Source of the DNA: Phyto melanocephala | Taxonomy: Eukaryota; Arthropoda; Insecta; Diptera; Rhinophoridae | Assembly (NCBI GenBank): GCA_941918925.1 | Contig: OW799233.1 | Coordinates: 134,632,533 to 134,696,532, forward strand | Length of the DNA: 64,000 bases | Direction of reading: 5' to 3' | Shown here: in pieces, positions 1-11,289 of the stretch | Numbering within the stretch: position 1 is the stretch's first letter | Layout of the letters: every line of letters starts with the position of its first letter | The notes under the pieces: model-generated | The model's database searches: none | The model's input: only the letters and a program-made list of their open reading frames with translations | What the model was told of the DNA's origin: nothing | Program-made: the position numbers and the translations under genes

Positions 1-140
1 ATGTGTATTAATGTATGCACACTTTTTAATGTTTTAACAACAACAAGAAGTAAATGCAAAAATTTGAAACTTTATGTGTGAGTGATTCTTCAATCGAGGT
101 TAATGTCCTCCAAAACATTTTGTAACATAAAGAAGAAGAA

Positions 141-1665
141 ACAAGTAAGAGTGCTATATTCGGCCATGCCGAATCTTATATACCCTTCACAACGTGTAGT
201 CATGCAATAACAGTTGCTTGTATCACCATTCATCCCATATGAAATACGTACACGTATGTATGTTAAAAAAAATAAAAAAAAAAAAAATTTAAAAAAAAAA
301 TTAAAAAAAAAAATTTAAAAAAAAATTTAAAAAAAAAATTAAAAAAAAAAATTATTATATATATAATATACATATATAAAACAAAAAAAAAAAAATAAAA
401 AAAAAAATAAAAAAAAAATTAAAAAAAAAAAAAAAAATATTAAAAAACAAGTAAAAGCGCTATATTCGGCCGTGCCGAATCTTATATACCCTTCACAACG
501 TGTAGTCATGCAATAACAGTAAATTCACGTATGTATGTTAAAAAAAACAAAAAAAAAAATAAAAAATAAAAAAAAAATTTAAAAAAAAAAAATTTAAAAA
601 AAAATTAAAAAAAAAAAAATTATTATATACATATATAATATATATAAAACAAAAAAAAAATAAAAAAAAAATTAAAAAAAAAAAAATAAAAAAAAATAAT
701 AATAAAAATATATATAATATATTAAATAAAAAATAAAAAAAAAATTAAAAAAAAAAATTTTAAAAAAATTAAAAAAAAAATTTTTTTGCCTCAGCTGGGA
801 TTCGATGCCACGTTTTCTCTAACCAGTATTGTTGTTGTAATGTTGTTTTTATGAAAAGAAAATCGAGGTGGTCGTGGGTTTTTGCTCATATCTCAGTTGT
901 TTATGTACCGATGTTTCTGATTTTCAATACCGATCTACTCCCGAATATTTCTGATATTTTAATACCTTACCCGGGTCCAACCTATGTCGGGGGGCTTCAA
1001 AAAGTTGATTTCAACATACACACGGACAGACGGTCAGACGGACAGACGGACAGACGGTCAGGGCTTAATCGACTCCTCTATTCATAAGCTTTCAGAAAAT
1101 ATATACTTTATGGGGTCGGAAATGAAAATTGTAGAAATTTCACACGGAATGACAAACCTATATATACCCTTTTTCACTGAGTGAAGGGTATAAAAATTTT
1201 TAGAAAAATTAAAAAAAAATTTTTTTTGGCTCAGTTGGGATTCGATGCCACGTTTTCTCTAACCAGTATGCACGTTTGTATGTATGTATGTTGTTGTTGT
1301 AATGTTGTTTTTGTGAAAAAAAATCGAGGTGGTCGTGGGTTTTTGCTCATATCTCAGTTGTTTATGTACCGATGTTTCTGATTTTCAATAGCGATCTACT
1401 CCCAAATATTTCTGATATTTTAATACCTTACCCGGGTCCAACCTATGTCGGGGGGCTTCAAAAAGTTGATTTCAACATACACACGGACAGACGGTCAGAC
1501 GGTCAGACGGACAGACGGACAGACTGACAGGGCTTAATCGACTCCCCTATTCATAAGCTTTCGGAAAATATATACTTTATGGGGTCGGAAATCAAAATTG
1601 TAGAAATTTCACACGGAATGACAAACCTATATATACCCTTTTTCACTGTGTGAAGGGTATAAAAA
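141..1665 (+). mobile_element. Family A helentron-like (mini-me/DINE-1 type) element, internally duplicated ends
   Basis: Non-autonomous element with no coding capacity. The 5' end appears twice (141 and about 447), each as CAAGTAAR-AG followed by the hairpin ATTCGGCC(A/G)TGCCGAAT and TATACCCTTCAC. The 3' body also appears twice (about 788-1200 and 1230-1665): each has a (GACA/GACG)n tract, the conserved stretch GGGGTCGGAAAT, and ends in TGAAGGGTATA. The TATACCCTTCAC start and GAAGGGTATA end form a subterminal inverted repeat, as known for helentron-associated elements. The GACA/GACG tract is the (GTCY)n proto-microsatellite of mini-me elements. Family assignment is by structure, not by search. 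Confidence 0.75.
267..790. repeat. A-tract/T-tract low-complexity DNA inside family A
   Basis: Runs of 7-12 A separated by TTT, TT or TATATA dinucleotide patches, broken only by the second 5' end at about 447. The same kind of tract recurs as T-runs in the reverse copies at about 28310-28520 and 63640-63870. It is therefore a property of the element rather than a local accident. Confidence 0.85.
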
Positions 1666-2232
1666 AAACAAAGAAAAAATTGTGTAAAAATTATAAAAAT
1701 GACGAAAAACGCATGCTTTACTACTCAAAGCGACAAAGAGAGTAACACACACATATATGCAAACACATAAATATATATTTATTATGTCCATAGTGTGGGG
1801 GCGTAAAGTGCAAAAGAGTAGTATTTTGCAATTTTTGTTTTTTGGAAAAAAAAAACAGACAATAAAAACAAACAATATACCGTCTGCTTATACTTCTATG
1901 CTTTTGTGGCACTACAGTCAAAATTGTTTTGGTAGACGAAATGAATTTTAAATAAATTTAAAATTTTTGCAAAAAAAAATTAAAATTTTATTAAAAATTA
2001 GTTCTGCAGAAATTTAGTAAATTTCTTTAGAACATTTTTTATTAATAAATTATTTTTAAAATTTTTATTTACCAAAAGATATTATTTTTTTAGTTCATTA
2101 ATAATTTAAAAAAAATAACTCAACTAAAATCATTTAATTGTAAAAAACAGACGTTGACTAAAACTTTCTTGTTATTCTTTAAAATCAATTTTTATTTTCA
2201 AACCAAAACTCAATACAATGTTTTGCTTTAAG
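1666..2232. other. Unannotated AT-rich spacer
   Basis: Between two family A elements. It holds a short stretch of mixed sequence (about 1690-1950) and then T/A-rich DNA. Short ORFs on both strands here are mutually overlapping and have no recognisable domain. I see no gene, TIR or RNA. Confidence 0.5.
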
Positions 2233-2766
2233 TTTATACCCTTCACCTGTGGTGCACAAGGGTATATATAGGTTTGTCATTTCGTTTGTAATTTCTACAA
2301 TTTTCATTTCCAACCCCATAAAGTATATATTTTCTGAAAGCTTATGAATAGAGGAGTGGATTAAGCCCTGACCGTCTGTCCGTCTGTCCGTGTGTTGGTT
2401 GAAATCAACTTTTAGAAGCAACTATATGTTCCTCAGATCTAAGTATGGTATCAATCTTTTGGAAATATCCGGAAATGAATCGCTATTGAAATTCAGCACA
2501 ATCGCCACATAACCTTCTGAGATATGAGCAAAAAACCACGACCACCTCGTATTTTTTCACAATTACAACAACAACATACACATATACACACATACACATA
2601 TGTTTTTAAGAAAAATTTTTTTAATTTTTTTTTTTTTAATTTTTTTTATTGTTTTTTTTTTGTTTTGAACCCATTTTTTTATTTTTGTTTGTAATTTGTT
2701 TTTTTTGGAAACATACATACGTAAACTCAATTTTTAATTCTGCAATGGGATGTTTTTATATATGTA

Positions 2767-5160
2767 CTAGCATTTAACCCGCTACTTCGTTAGCGCAGTT
2801 CTTACTATTTATTGAATGCTCAAGTTCTATTTATAATTATTAAATATTTTTGGTTTAGTTTGTGAAAACTTGTATCTCTGATTTAATTTACTTAGAAAAA
2901 TAAAAAGTAAAGTAAGGATACATCGGGTATATATTTCCTAGCTAAAAGGAAGATCACTGCTACTGAGTTTCAAAAAATAAGATTCATAGTTTGCTATAAT
3001 GGCCCTTAAAATAATAAAAGTAACATTTTTTTCTTCACTATTTAAAACTTGGTTTATTGTTACCTACATTCAGAATTCTATATATACAAAATATAAAAAA
3101 ATTAGAAAAAGTAATTTTTTGGTCGTCCATAGTATTAGGAGTTACATCTGGATTCAATAAATACTAATTTAAAGAATCTATGTTCACAAACGTAAAAATA
3201 CAAGAACTACAATAAAAATAAAAATGTTTTTTTTTTGTGCCTCAAATATTATTTTAATTCTCAACATGAATCAATAATCCTTTGTTTCACAATTTTAGCC
3301 TTCAAAAGGCACCTTTTTGGTCGCTTATAACATTTTTAGTCTCACCTTGCATCAATAGTCACTAATTTCAAAATTCTAGCTTCGCAAACGTTGAAAATAA
3401 AAAAGTACCATACAAATTCATAAAAGTACCTTTTTGGTTGCCCATAACATTTTTAGTCTCACCTGGAATCAATAGTCCTAGATTGTACAAATATACATAT
3501 CTTCATAAACGTAGAATATACAAAGAGTACCATAAAAATTCAAAAAAGTACCTTTTTGGCCGACTATAACTTTTTCAGTCTCACCTTGTATCAGTTCAAT
3601 TATTTCAAAATTCTTGCTTCGCAAACGTTGAAAATTTGAAAAGTACCATAGAAATTCAAAAAAGTACCTTTTTGGTCGCCCATAACATTTTTAGTCTCAT
3701 TTGAAATCAAAAGTCCTTGATGGTACAATCCTACCTTCATAAACGTAGAAAATACAAAAAGTACCATACAAATTCAAAAAAGTACCTTTTTGGCCGACTA
3801 TAACTTTTTCAGTCTCACCTTGTATCAATAGTCACTAACTTCAAAATTCTAGCTTCTCAAACGTTGAAAATACAGAAAGTACCATAAAAATTCAAAAAAG
3901 TACCTTTTGGTCACAATAACATTTTTAGTTTCACCTGGAATCAATAGTCCTTGATTTGTACAATCCTACCTTCAAAAACGTAGAAAACACCAAAAGTACC
4001 ATAAAAATTCAAAAAAGTACATTTTTAGTCGCCCATAACATTTTTAGTCTCACCTAGAATCAAAAGTCCTTGATTGTACAATCCTACCTTTAAAAACGTA
4101 GAAAATACAAAAAGTACCATAAAACTTCAAAAAAGTACCTTTTTGGTCGCCCATAACATTTTTAGTCTTAACTTGTATCAATAGTCCTTTATTTTACAAT
4201 TCTACCTTTATAAACGTAGAAAATACAAAAGGTACCACAGAAATGCGAAAAAGTACTTTTTTGGTCCAAGTTCCAATTTCCAAGTTTAAAATGTTCAAAT
4301 ATCTATGTAACAAAATATTTTAATAGACATGATTTAAAGTCAGTAAAACTACTCTTTTTTGCAAAAAAGAAATTATGTTTTAAAAAGTACCAAACTCTTT
4401 TCCCGATTTTTCTACTTTCTACCCTGTTATGAATGTGTTTCAATTTTTACTAAATTACATAATTTTTTATGTCTGGTGAAATCCCAATTAAAAATTTTGT
4501 GAAAATTGGCCGTCAAATTACAAATTTCATACATTTTACGGAATTTTCCCCTTTTTGGTACCTTTTTTGTCCCTAAAAAAGTTTCCAAAAATTTCACCTT
4601 AATATTTGTCCATATTCTATTAGGCAATAATAATAATCAAATTTTGTCCCATTGAATAATTTTAGAAAAGGGAAAAAAAGGGAAAAAGGGAAAATTTTTA
4701 CCCCTTATACATGCGAATTTGACAAAAGTGCCGAATTCTTATTAATATTTTTTTGCGTATTACTTAAAACACTTTAAATTTTTTCCTAGCTTTATGTGTT
4801 TGGAAGTTACATAGGGCACCAAAAAAGTACCAAATTACAGTTTTTACCCGTTTTTTCCCCTTGGAGGTTGAAAATTCAAAAAAAGGCCAGACACCTGTCA
4901 TCTTATTTTTTGTGCAAATTACAATAATTTTTCAATTTAATTTGTATCATTTTTAGTTTAGCAGATATAAGATTACCGATTTTACCCGTTTTTACCCTTT
5001 TTTACCCCCTTAAAGTACGAATTTCCAAAAATCCCTTCTTAGTGGAGCTATACATCGGAAGAGGAACCGATTGTACAAATTTCGTGCTCTTTGCGTTTGG
5101 GCTGTGCGATGATGAATCAGTCAGTCAGTCACGTTACTCTTTTATATACATATATATAGA
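2767..5160 (-). mobile_element. Non-autonomous Helitron, 2.4 kb, exact ends
   Basis: On the minus strand the element begins TCTATATATATGTATATAAA and ends ...TTAAATGCTAG. A short stem-loop (CGCTA-ACGAAG-TAGCG) lies about 10 nt before the terminal CTAG. It sits exactly between an A (2766) and a T (5161) and has no target duplication. The 5' TC, 3' hairpin, CTRR end and A^T insertion are the diagnostic Helitron features. Removing it restores continuous family A sequence. There is no Rep/helicase ORF; the interior is a tandem-repeat array followed by AT-rich filler, so it is non-autonomous. Confidence 0.85.
3290..4265. repeat. Tandem array of ~118-bp units inside the Helitron
   Basis: About eight units, recognisable by AAAAAGTACCTTTTTGG recurring at about 3425, 3547, 3663, 3781, 3899, 4016 and 4136. 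Two unit types can be told apart. Type 1 has CGCCCATAACATTTTTAG and a GTACAATCCTACCTT segment. Type 2 has CGACTATAACTTTTTCAG and AAAATTCTAGCTTCGCAAAC. The first units tend to alternate type 2/type 1, while the last three are all type 1. Confidence 0.8.
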
Positions 5161-5394
5161 TGTATGTGTTTTATATTAATGAGATGAATGGTGATACAAA
5201 CAATTGTTATTGCATGACTACACGTTGTGAAGGGTATATATGGGTTCATATGGAAAATGTACTTAAAAGTTGTAAAAATTCTATATTTTTAGTGATGATA
5301 TAAAGCGTTATCCATTTTGGGATTGAGATTTAAAAAAAAAAGATAAAAAATTCAAATTTAATATTGAATGTTTATTAGCATTTAAAAGAGCTTT

Positions 5395-6282
5395 CTTTCG
5401 CATTTATTTTTTGAAGATTATGTCTATCAGATGGTCGATCCGTTGAGTCACATTTTCGGTGCCTCGTTCGAGCATTCTGACTTGTAACTGGCAAATGACA
5501 CGCGTGATGTTTTCCTCCAAGGCCTGAATCGAAGCGGGTTTGTCCGCATAAGCTTAGGACTTTACAAAAGTCTAATAGTGTGATATTATACGATCTTGGT
5601 GGCCAAACGGCCAGCCCAAAACGTGAAATTATGCGCTCACCGAAGTTTTCTCACAATAAATTCATTGATTGATGCAATGTGTGGGAAGTGCCGCAGTTTT
5701 GCTGACATTAAATGTCGCCGAGATCACGAGCTTCATTTTCAGGCTTCAAATAGTCGGTTTTCCACCGGCCCCCAAACCACACCAAAACGTTGTTTTTTCT
5801 GGACGAAGTGGCAGTTCTTAAATCTCCTCAGGTTGCGCCAATTTTGTTTGTTTACATAACCATTAAACCAGAAATGAGCCTCATCGCCAAGTCGTTCCAT
5901 ACGTCAGTCCGAGTTGCTGCGAACGGCGCCGATTCGATTCTCCACGGTATTTGTGCACACTCTAAGCTACGGCCGCTATATTTTCTTCACAGCATGCTGA
6001 ACGTGGTCTATTCGGTCGAATATTATCCAATAATGAATGCTTGGTCTCAAAATGGGTGATGATGTTGCGAATAGTACGCTCAGTAGGCCGATTATGTTGA
6101 CCCTAAGTTGAGCGAAGTGCACGATACACATTCCTCACAGAACGTGAATTTTCGTAATAAAGTTGAGCGATTTGAAAACGTTGTTTAGGCATAAGTCTTT
6201 CCATTATGAAATGCACGACTCACACGTAATCTGTCAAAAAAGGCTATTGAAAAAAGTATATCTACTTGAATCACCCATTATA
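5395..6282 (-). pseudogene. Decayed Tc1/mariner-superfamily transposase
   Basis: Minus-strand translation from about 6205 begins MERLMPKQRFQIAQLYYEN, the typical N-terminal helix-turn-helix start of the insect mariner-like group that begins MERY/MERL. It continues with an RALRST-GQHNRPTERTIRN segment and a REESNRR/RRSQQLGL patch. The C-terminal part has ADKPASIQALEENITRV and ends LIDIIFKK near 5410. Many stops and frameshifts, and a shortened middle, make it dead. TIRs are not clear: a possible end ATGGGTGATTCAAGTAGATA lies near 6258-6278 (minus strand). Confidence 0.75.
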
Positions 6283-7160
6283 TTTTGATTAATCGTACTA
6301 AAAATGTTTGTATTTTTGTGTATAGCAACCATCACAAGTTTTTAGCTTTAAGAAAATTAAAAATTTTTGTTTGTTTAAAAAACCGAAAAACTTATCGGAC
6401 TTTTAATATAAATTTTCTATTAATTAAAAAAAAACAAAATTTGTTTGTTCTTGAAATAATCGTTATAATATTTTTTGCAAATATTTCAATTCTGGATATT
6501 CTTAATCTAATGCTTTAACTTTGTCCATATGTTTATAGTGAAAATTTTTTTAAATGATTTAAAAATATACATATATTTTATTTTATTTTTTTCATTTTTT
6601 GTTTAGGGTTAGAGAGCATTAGGCAATGAAGCCATAAAACATGTCTACAATATGATGGCGTTGAGGACATGTGACGACTCAACACAATCATTTAAGTCTT
6701 TTTTAACATACAACTGTAGCAGTGCATATACAGGGTGATAAAAAAATATACATACACACGTACAAAATAGTATACATTTAGTTGGATCATCATTTAATCA
6801 TTTAAAAAAAATTAAGCAATATTTCGATTTAAAGAGTGTGTACATTTATGGAGACACTGTAAATTAGTCACTTATTCTATATCTACAAATCGTAAAATTT
6901 CCATTTAATTTTGTAGCAGCTGTAGAATATTTTTATCCAGTTTTTTATCGCCGCTAAAATATCTCGAATCAAAAATTTATAGCATCAAATTTATAACTAT
7001 CAAGCTTTTCGGCAAAGGATAATTTATTTTTGTAATTTCTACCGGTTTTTTTCAAGTATTCAGGTATACAATTTATAAAAACTAACTCAAGGTAGAATAG
7101 AAGATTTACGTATAAACTAAATATGTTTGAAAAGTTTCCGAAAAAAGAAATTTATATAAA
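6283..7160. other. Unannotated AT-rich spacer
   Basis: No domain-bearing ORF and no terminal repeats recognised. A short ORF at 6285-6518 is low-complexity and lysine/isoleucine rich, as expected by chance in this composition. The tract around 6600-6750 has more balanced composition (GAGAGCATTAGGCAATGAAG) but I cannot identify it. Confidence 0.4.
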
Positions 7161-7383
7161 AATAGTAAGAGTGCTATATTCGGCTGTACCGAACCTGAAA
7201 GTACCCTTCTCCCTTATATACACTGGTATAATGACGACATCGTAGCCTAGAGTTGATTCCGGATTTAACGTTATAAGCCGCTTTGCTTTATTATTTTCAA
7301 TGCCAACTTTGTTTTTAACGTTTTGCGCAGCTCATTGTACTCTACTATTCAAGCCTTTTCATTTGATGCCCATATTGATGAGG

Positions 7384-8080
7384 TTAAGAAAAAATATGGT
7401 TGTGGTAACCATAATCGAACAGCAACATACTATAATTGAATTGTATGATTATGGTTAAAACATGTATTGGTTACCAGTTATCATTATTATGTTTAATTAA
7501 AGAATCATTCAATTATCATATGTATGATTGCAATTGAAATCGACAATCTTTGCTATTTTACGGCAAATTATTGTCTTTTGTTGTAACATACACATATTGA
7601 TTGTACTTACCAATTTAATTGCAATTTTGATACCAATATTTTTTTAAATTTTTTCGTTTATTTGTAAATTTTCTTTTTTTTTTTAATTTTTTCAAAATTT
7701 TTGTTAATTTTTTGACATCTCAAACTTTTAAAATAACAAAAATTTATTTAGCAAGATGAAGAACAGTTGAAATCAAATTATTATTAAAAACAAATCATAG
7801 CTTGATTAATTTGTTATCATTCTGTTGTCTCACCTATTACTTAATGATTATTTGTAACTTTAAATGCTTTTGAATATAATGCTATTTTTGTCAATTAATT
7901 TTTTTAAATCATACTATTTTTAAATGATAATCATTTTGAAATGCTTGATTATCGTGACAAAATGTATGATGAAATAAAACTAAAATAACTATTACTTGTT
8001 TTCGACAACCAAATATTGTTATAGAAACTATTATATGACTGTCGTGATCATGTTGTAACCATGGTTTTTCTTTGCGTGTA
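7384..8080. mobile_element. CTACACGCAAAGAAAAA-type TIR element (~700 bp)
   Basis: The right end reads GGTTTTTCTTTGCGTGTA, the reverse complement of the TIR seen cleanly at 16941. The left end (AAGAAAAAATATGGTTGTGG) keeps only the inner part of the TIR. It shares long colinear stretches with the copy at 60831-61659, for example GTAACATACACATATTGATT and ATGCTTGATTATCGTGACAA. No transposase is seen, so it is a MITE-like or deleted element. Confidence 0.65.
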
Positions 8081-8577
8081 TGTTTAACCAATATATCCAC
8101 CATTTTATTTCTGATATCATCATTGGTTCTTCGTAATTTACTGCTTTTAACTGGATAAGCTCTTTGATTTGATGCTAAGAATTAAGGAGTTCAAATGGAT
8201 TAATTTTTAGTTACTAGATTTGACCCAAACATAAATTTATTGTACACCATTTTGTATTGGCGGCCATCATGGATTTTAATTGTTATATATTTTGTTATTT
8301 AAGCCCTTTCTTTTGATACCCATTTCTCAATGCTGAAAAGCATTTATTTTTGTTTATAAATGTTTGTTAAGGACACCAAAGTAGTTGTGTTATTGTGCTT
8401 ATATCTCAGTTAGTTTTAAACCGATATCTTAGTGTTTCTAAGCAATAATTTTCAAGACTTTTTTTATCTTGGCATCTTTTAGGTGTCCAACAGTTAATTG
8501 GGATCTGTAGTAACTTAACATAATCAAAAAATATATATTTATTTTTGACTTAAACTTTGCCGATTAGTAACCGCTTT

Positions 8578-8692
8578 ATTTATTTATTTATTTCTTTATT
8601 TATTTTATTTGTCAATTCCTATACAACAAAATAGCCCATATAATATAAATATAATATAAATATAATATAAATATAATATAAATAGGCATATA
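8578..8692. repeat. Simple repeats: (TTTA)n and an 11-bp AT satellite
   Basis: A TTTA tetranucleotide run (8578-8612) is followed after a short gap by about four perfect copies of the 11-mer ATAATATAAAT (8638-8685). Both are ordinary slippage-prone microsatellites lying inside the variant helentron. Confidence 0.9.
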
Positions 8693-9112
8693 ATATTTTC
8701 AAATAATATCAGATGTGTCTAAAAATTATCCCAGAGCTGAAAAATATTGATTTTTATAGTGAAAATAAGAGAAAAAGCCAAGGAAGTCGTTTTTACTTGC
8801 TGATATCTCAGAAAGTTATTTTGCAGTTATGCTGGGTTTTAATAGCCGTTTACTCCCGGATATTTCTTAACAATAGATATTACATTTTGATCTGTTCAAT
8901 ATGCGGAGACTTCAAAAAGTTGATTTTGACCAACACACGGACAGACATGTAGACGGTCAGACAGATATTCCTCAGTCCTACCTAGACTTACCTAGTCAAA
9001 AGCCTTCAGAAAATATATAATTTACTGATTCGGAAATGAATATTGTTGAAATTACAAACGGAATAATAAAGCTATATATTAATACCCTTGGCACCGCAGT
9101 TAAAGTGAATAA

Positions 9113-9480
9113 AAATTATTTTTCTGAAACTTTTTCTAAAATTTTTGTTTTATTATAGGCATATGGTATGCATGTATATAGTTAAGTGTTTATATGTATG
9201 GATGCGTATATGTGCAAGTCTCTATTTTCATCTCTATTAAAGTATATTTTGGAGTGTATTCACATCTCTATACATTAGGGATTTCTTTTGATAAGTTGTT
9301 TGGTGCGTAGGGTATGAGTTGCATGTTTAATTTAAGTACATACATAGTACACATGAATATGTAATACGTAAGTATGTTTGTCTGACTTTTTTTTATATTC
9401 AAGTTTCATTTAGAGAGAGACTTTAGCTCATTAAATTTATTGATGCAGCATTTTAATTTTGTTTTCTTACTTCATTGCAG
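9113..9480. other. Unannotated stretch ending in a candidate splice acceptor
   Basis: No repeat family is recognised. It carries several TATGTATG/ATACATA patches. The last 30 bases become pyrimidine-rich and end TTACTTCATTGCAG, a good 3' splice site for the exon called next. Confidence 0.45.
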
Positions 9481-9583
9481 TCTGTCTGTCAAACTCATAC
9501 CAAAATTTAACCAAAAACAGCAAAAACAAAAAGGATGGAATCATTAAAATCCCTAAAGTCGAAAAACTTCATGTCTATGGCTG
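9481..9583 (+). CDS. Candidate first coding exon of a host gene
   Basis: A strong acceptor (TTACTTCATTGCAG at 9467-9480) is followed by 54 bases of presumed 5' UTR. Then an ATG at 9535 in good context (AAAAGGATGG) opens a short frame, MESLKSLKSKNFMSMAG, that runs into a GTACGT donor at 9584 (exon end in phase 1). The surrounding DNA is not a recognised repeat, so this could be a 5' coding exon of a gene with large introns. I do not recognise the protein. No following exon can be linked to it within the window. Chance occurrence of acceptor, ATG and donor cannot be ruled out. Confidence 0.35.
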
Positions 9584-10350
9584 GTACGTTACGTACGTGT
9601 AAAAAAATAAATTCAACGTCATTGTCAAAAGCAAGTGAAGAAAAATTTTGAAAAAAAAAACGTCATTACACTATAGAACAGCATGGCCAAAACAACTGTA
9701 AAGCAGCCAGTCAGTTGTTTTAGATGATTTTGTACGTAAAAAGACTTGTGCATTTTAGCAAATGTTTCCTGTGTTAAGTACTATTGCAACAACAACAGCA
9801 ATTTGGAGTTTTTATTTATGTTTTTTTTTTGCCTAATACTGCTACTCAACTTGACGACATCACATCATAAATTTGACACCTTTTCCCTACAGCTAAAACT
9901 TATTGGCAACAAAATAAATAAATAAAAAATTGCACATACGTACAGTGGGATAGCAGCAAATACTCGTACAGACTTTAGCAGTTTTAGTAAGCTTAGAATA
10001 CAAAATAACATATTTGATTGAAAGTAGGGGTTGCCAAATTAAAATTTTGCCATCTAATCGGAGTCGTAAAATAATAATATATAAAACTAATTGCTCATAT
10101 CACAACGTATCGTACTAGTTTTACATTGTGAGAAATTTACTTTAACATATTAGGAAACCAAGAGTGATAAAAACAAGATTAGCCATTGAGCATGTTTGTT
10201 GTAATAATGATCTCTCGTGTGTATCGTCACATTAGCAAACAAGTGGTTGATATAACAATAAAAATTTAAAAAAAGTGAATAAAATGATAAAATAAATAAC
10301 TAAATGAAATAACTAATAATGAAAAACATTAAATAACAAATAAATAAAAA
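9584..10350. other. Unannotated non-repetitive stretch
   Basis: Mixed AT-rich sequence with no TIR, (GTCY)n tract or domain-bearing ORF. If the exon ending at 9583 is real, this is intron. Nothing else is seen. Confidence 0.4.
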
Positions 10351-10494
10351 ACAAGTAAGAGCACTATATTCGGCTGTGCCGAATCTTTTATACCCACCAC
10401 CAATTTTGTGTACATTTAAAGCACAATATTTATTATTTTGTTAATCATTATGGAATAATCTCTTTATAATAAAATATGTATCACTTTCTTTGTA

Positions 10495-11101
10495 TAGGAT
10501 GGTTAAATTTTAAGGGCCCATGTTGAGGGTGAACTACACCTAGTCTTTAAATTTGTTTTCTGCATTTCACTTGACATTTCTCATTCTCAAACTTACTCAA
10601 TTTGATCCGTGGAAAGATACGCAAATGAGCAACGCTTTAAAGTTTTTCAGGTTTTTTATAAAAATGGGCGTTTAAATCAAAATGCATTTTGTGCAGTTCG
10701 TAATTCTTTTGATCAACATAATCGTTCAAATTCGTCCACAATCGGGAGAATTGTAAAAAATATTAAAATCTCTGCAAAACAGGTCTGTATAAAATGTAGA
10801 AAATCTGTGAATGCCTTCTTAGTTCGTTGAATGGGAACCATTGCTGTTTTTTGCGATAGTGTGGCAAAAGAGCAGTCAACCTCGCCTCATCATCATGCCC
10901 AACAATTGAGCATCAATATTCTCATTGAAAATTTGGACCATCAGAAAGAGGAGTGGCGCCAAGGATGGGGGGCCATTTGGCCGATATTTTGTTATAAATA
11001 TAATTGAAACATACAAATATTATAATTACAAAAAGAAATAATAATAATATCCTAAATAATTTGTGTTTTATTCAAATTCAACATAAAATTTAACCACCCT
11101 T
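10495..11101 (+). mobile_element. Nested internally deleted mariner-type element (in B+)
   Basis: The inverted ends are (G)GGTGGTTAAATTTTAAGG on the left and CCTTAAAATTTAACCACC (consensus) on the right, flanked by TA on both sides. It keeps a readable transposase N-terminus (about 60 residues from 10609: ERYANEQRFKVFQVFYKNG, then HNRSNSSTIGRIVKNI). It also keeps a C-terminal scrap (HLADILL-like, about 10970). The catalytic core is deleted. MITE-free relatives at 29320 and 57636 show the unoccupied TA site. Confidence 0.85.
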
Positions 11102-11289
11102 TATAACTGCGATATGCTACTAAAATGCTTTTGTAAGTGTAGTCTTTCAATGAAAGTGGGCGTTCAAGTAGGCGTGTCAATAAAGTTTCTGCTACTAAAT
11201 ACAACTTTGATACTTCAATATAGTCCTTTATTTTCCCAAAAACTTTGTCAATAGAGAAATTACATGAATTTAAGATAAACCGTTATATG

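Larger units (their letters stand above)
2233..5240 (-). mobile_element. Family A helentron-like element split by a Helitron
   Basis: The reverse copy starts with TATACCCTTCACC at 2235, then the proto-microsatellite GTCTGTCCGTCTGTCCGTGT at about 2377. It runs to the segment GGGATGTTTTTATATATGTA (to 2766). The family A sequence resumes at 5161 with TGTATGTGTTTTATAT and continues through the conserved GATGAATGGTGATACAAAC to GTTGTGAAGGGTATA at 5238. The ATTCGGC hairpin that should follow is missing, so the 5' tip is truncated. The 2394 bp between 2767 and 5160 are a later insertion. Confidence 0.75.
7161..9112 (+). mobile_element. Variant helentron-like element (family A relative) with nested TIR element
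   Basis: It starts AATAGTAAGAGTGCTATATT followed by a damaged hairpin (ATTCGGCTGTACCGAAC) and ends with the family A 3' module at about 8900-9110: CTTCAAAAAGTTGATTTTGA, a short GACAGAC tract, and ATACCCTTGGCACCGCAG. The phrase AAGCC(T/C)TTTC-TTTTGAT-CCCAT occurs twice, about 7352 and 8300. The 7384-8080 stretch is a separate TIR-type insertion. No coding capacity is seen. The old copy has diverged ends. Confidence 0.6.

Noticed and set aside
851..1087. 78-codon frame across the GACA/GACG repeat
   Set aside because: It lies in a family A element and its DRRSDGQTDRR stretch is just the translated proto-microsatellite; the same frames recur wherever the repeat does.
3290..4265. CRISPR-like array because of regular ~118-bp spacing
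   Set aside because: The units are repeats along their whole length, in a eukaryotic Helitron; there are no unique spacers.
5596..6059. Two overlapping plus-strand frames of 87 and 89 codons
   Set aside because: They are antisense to the decayed mariner transposase, whose motifs read on the minus strand.
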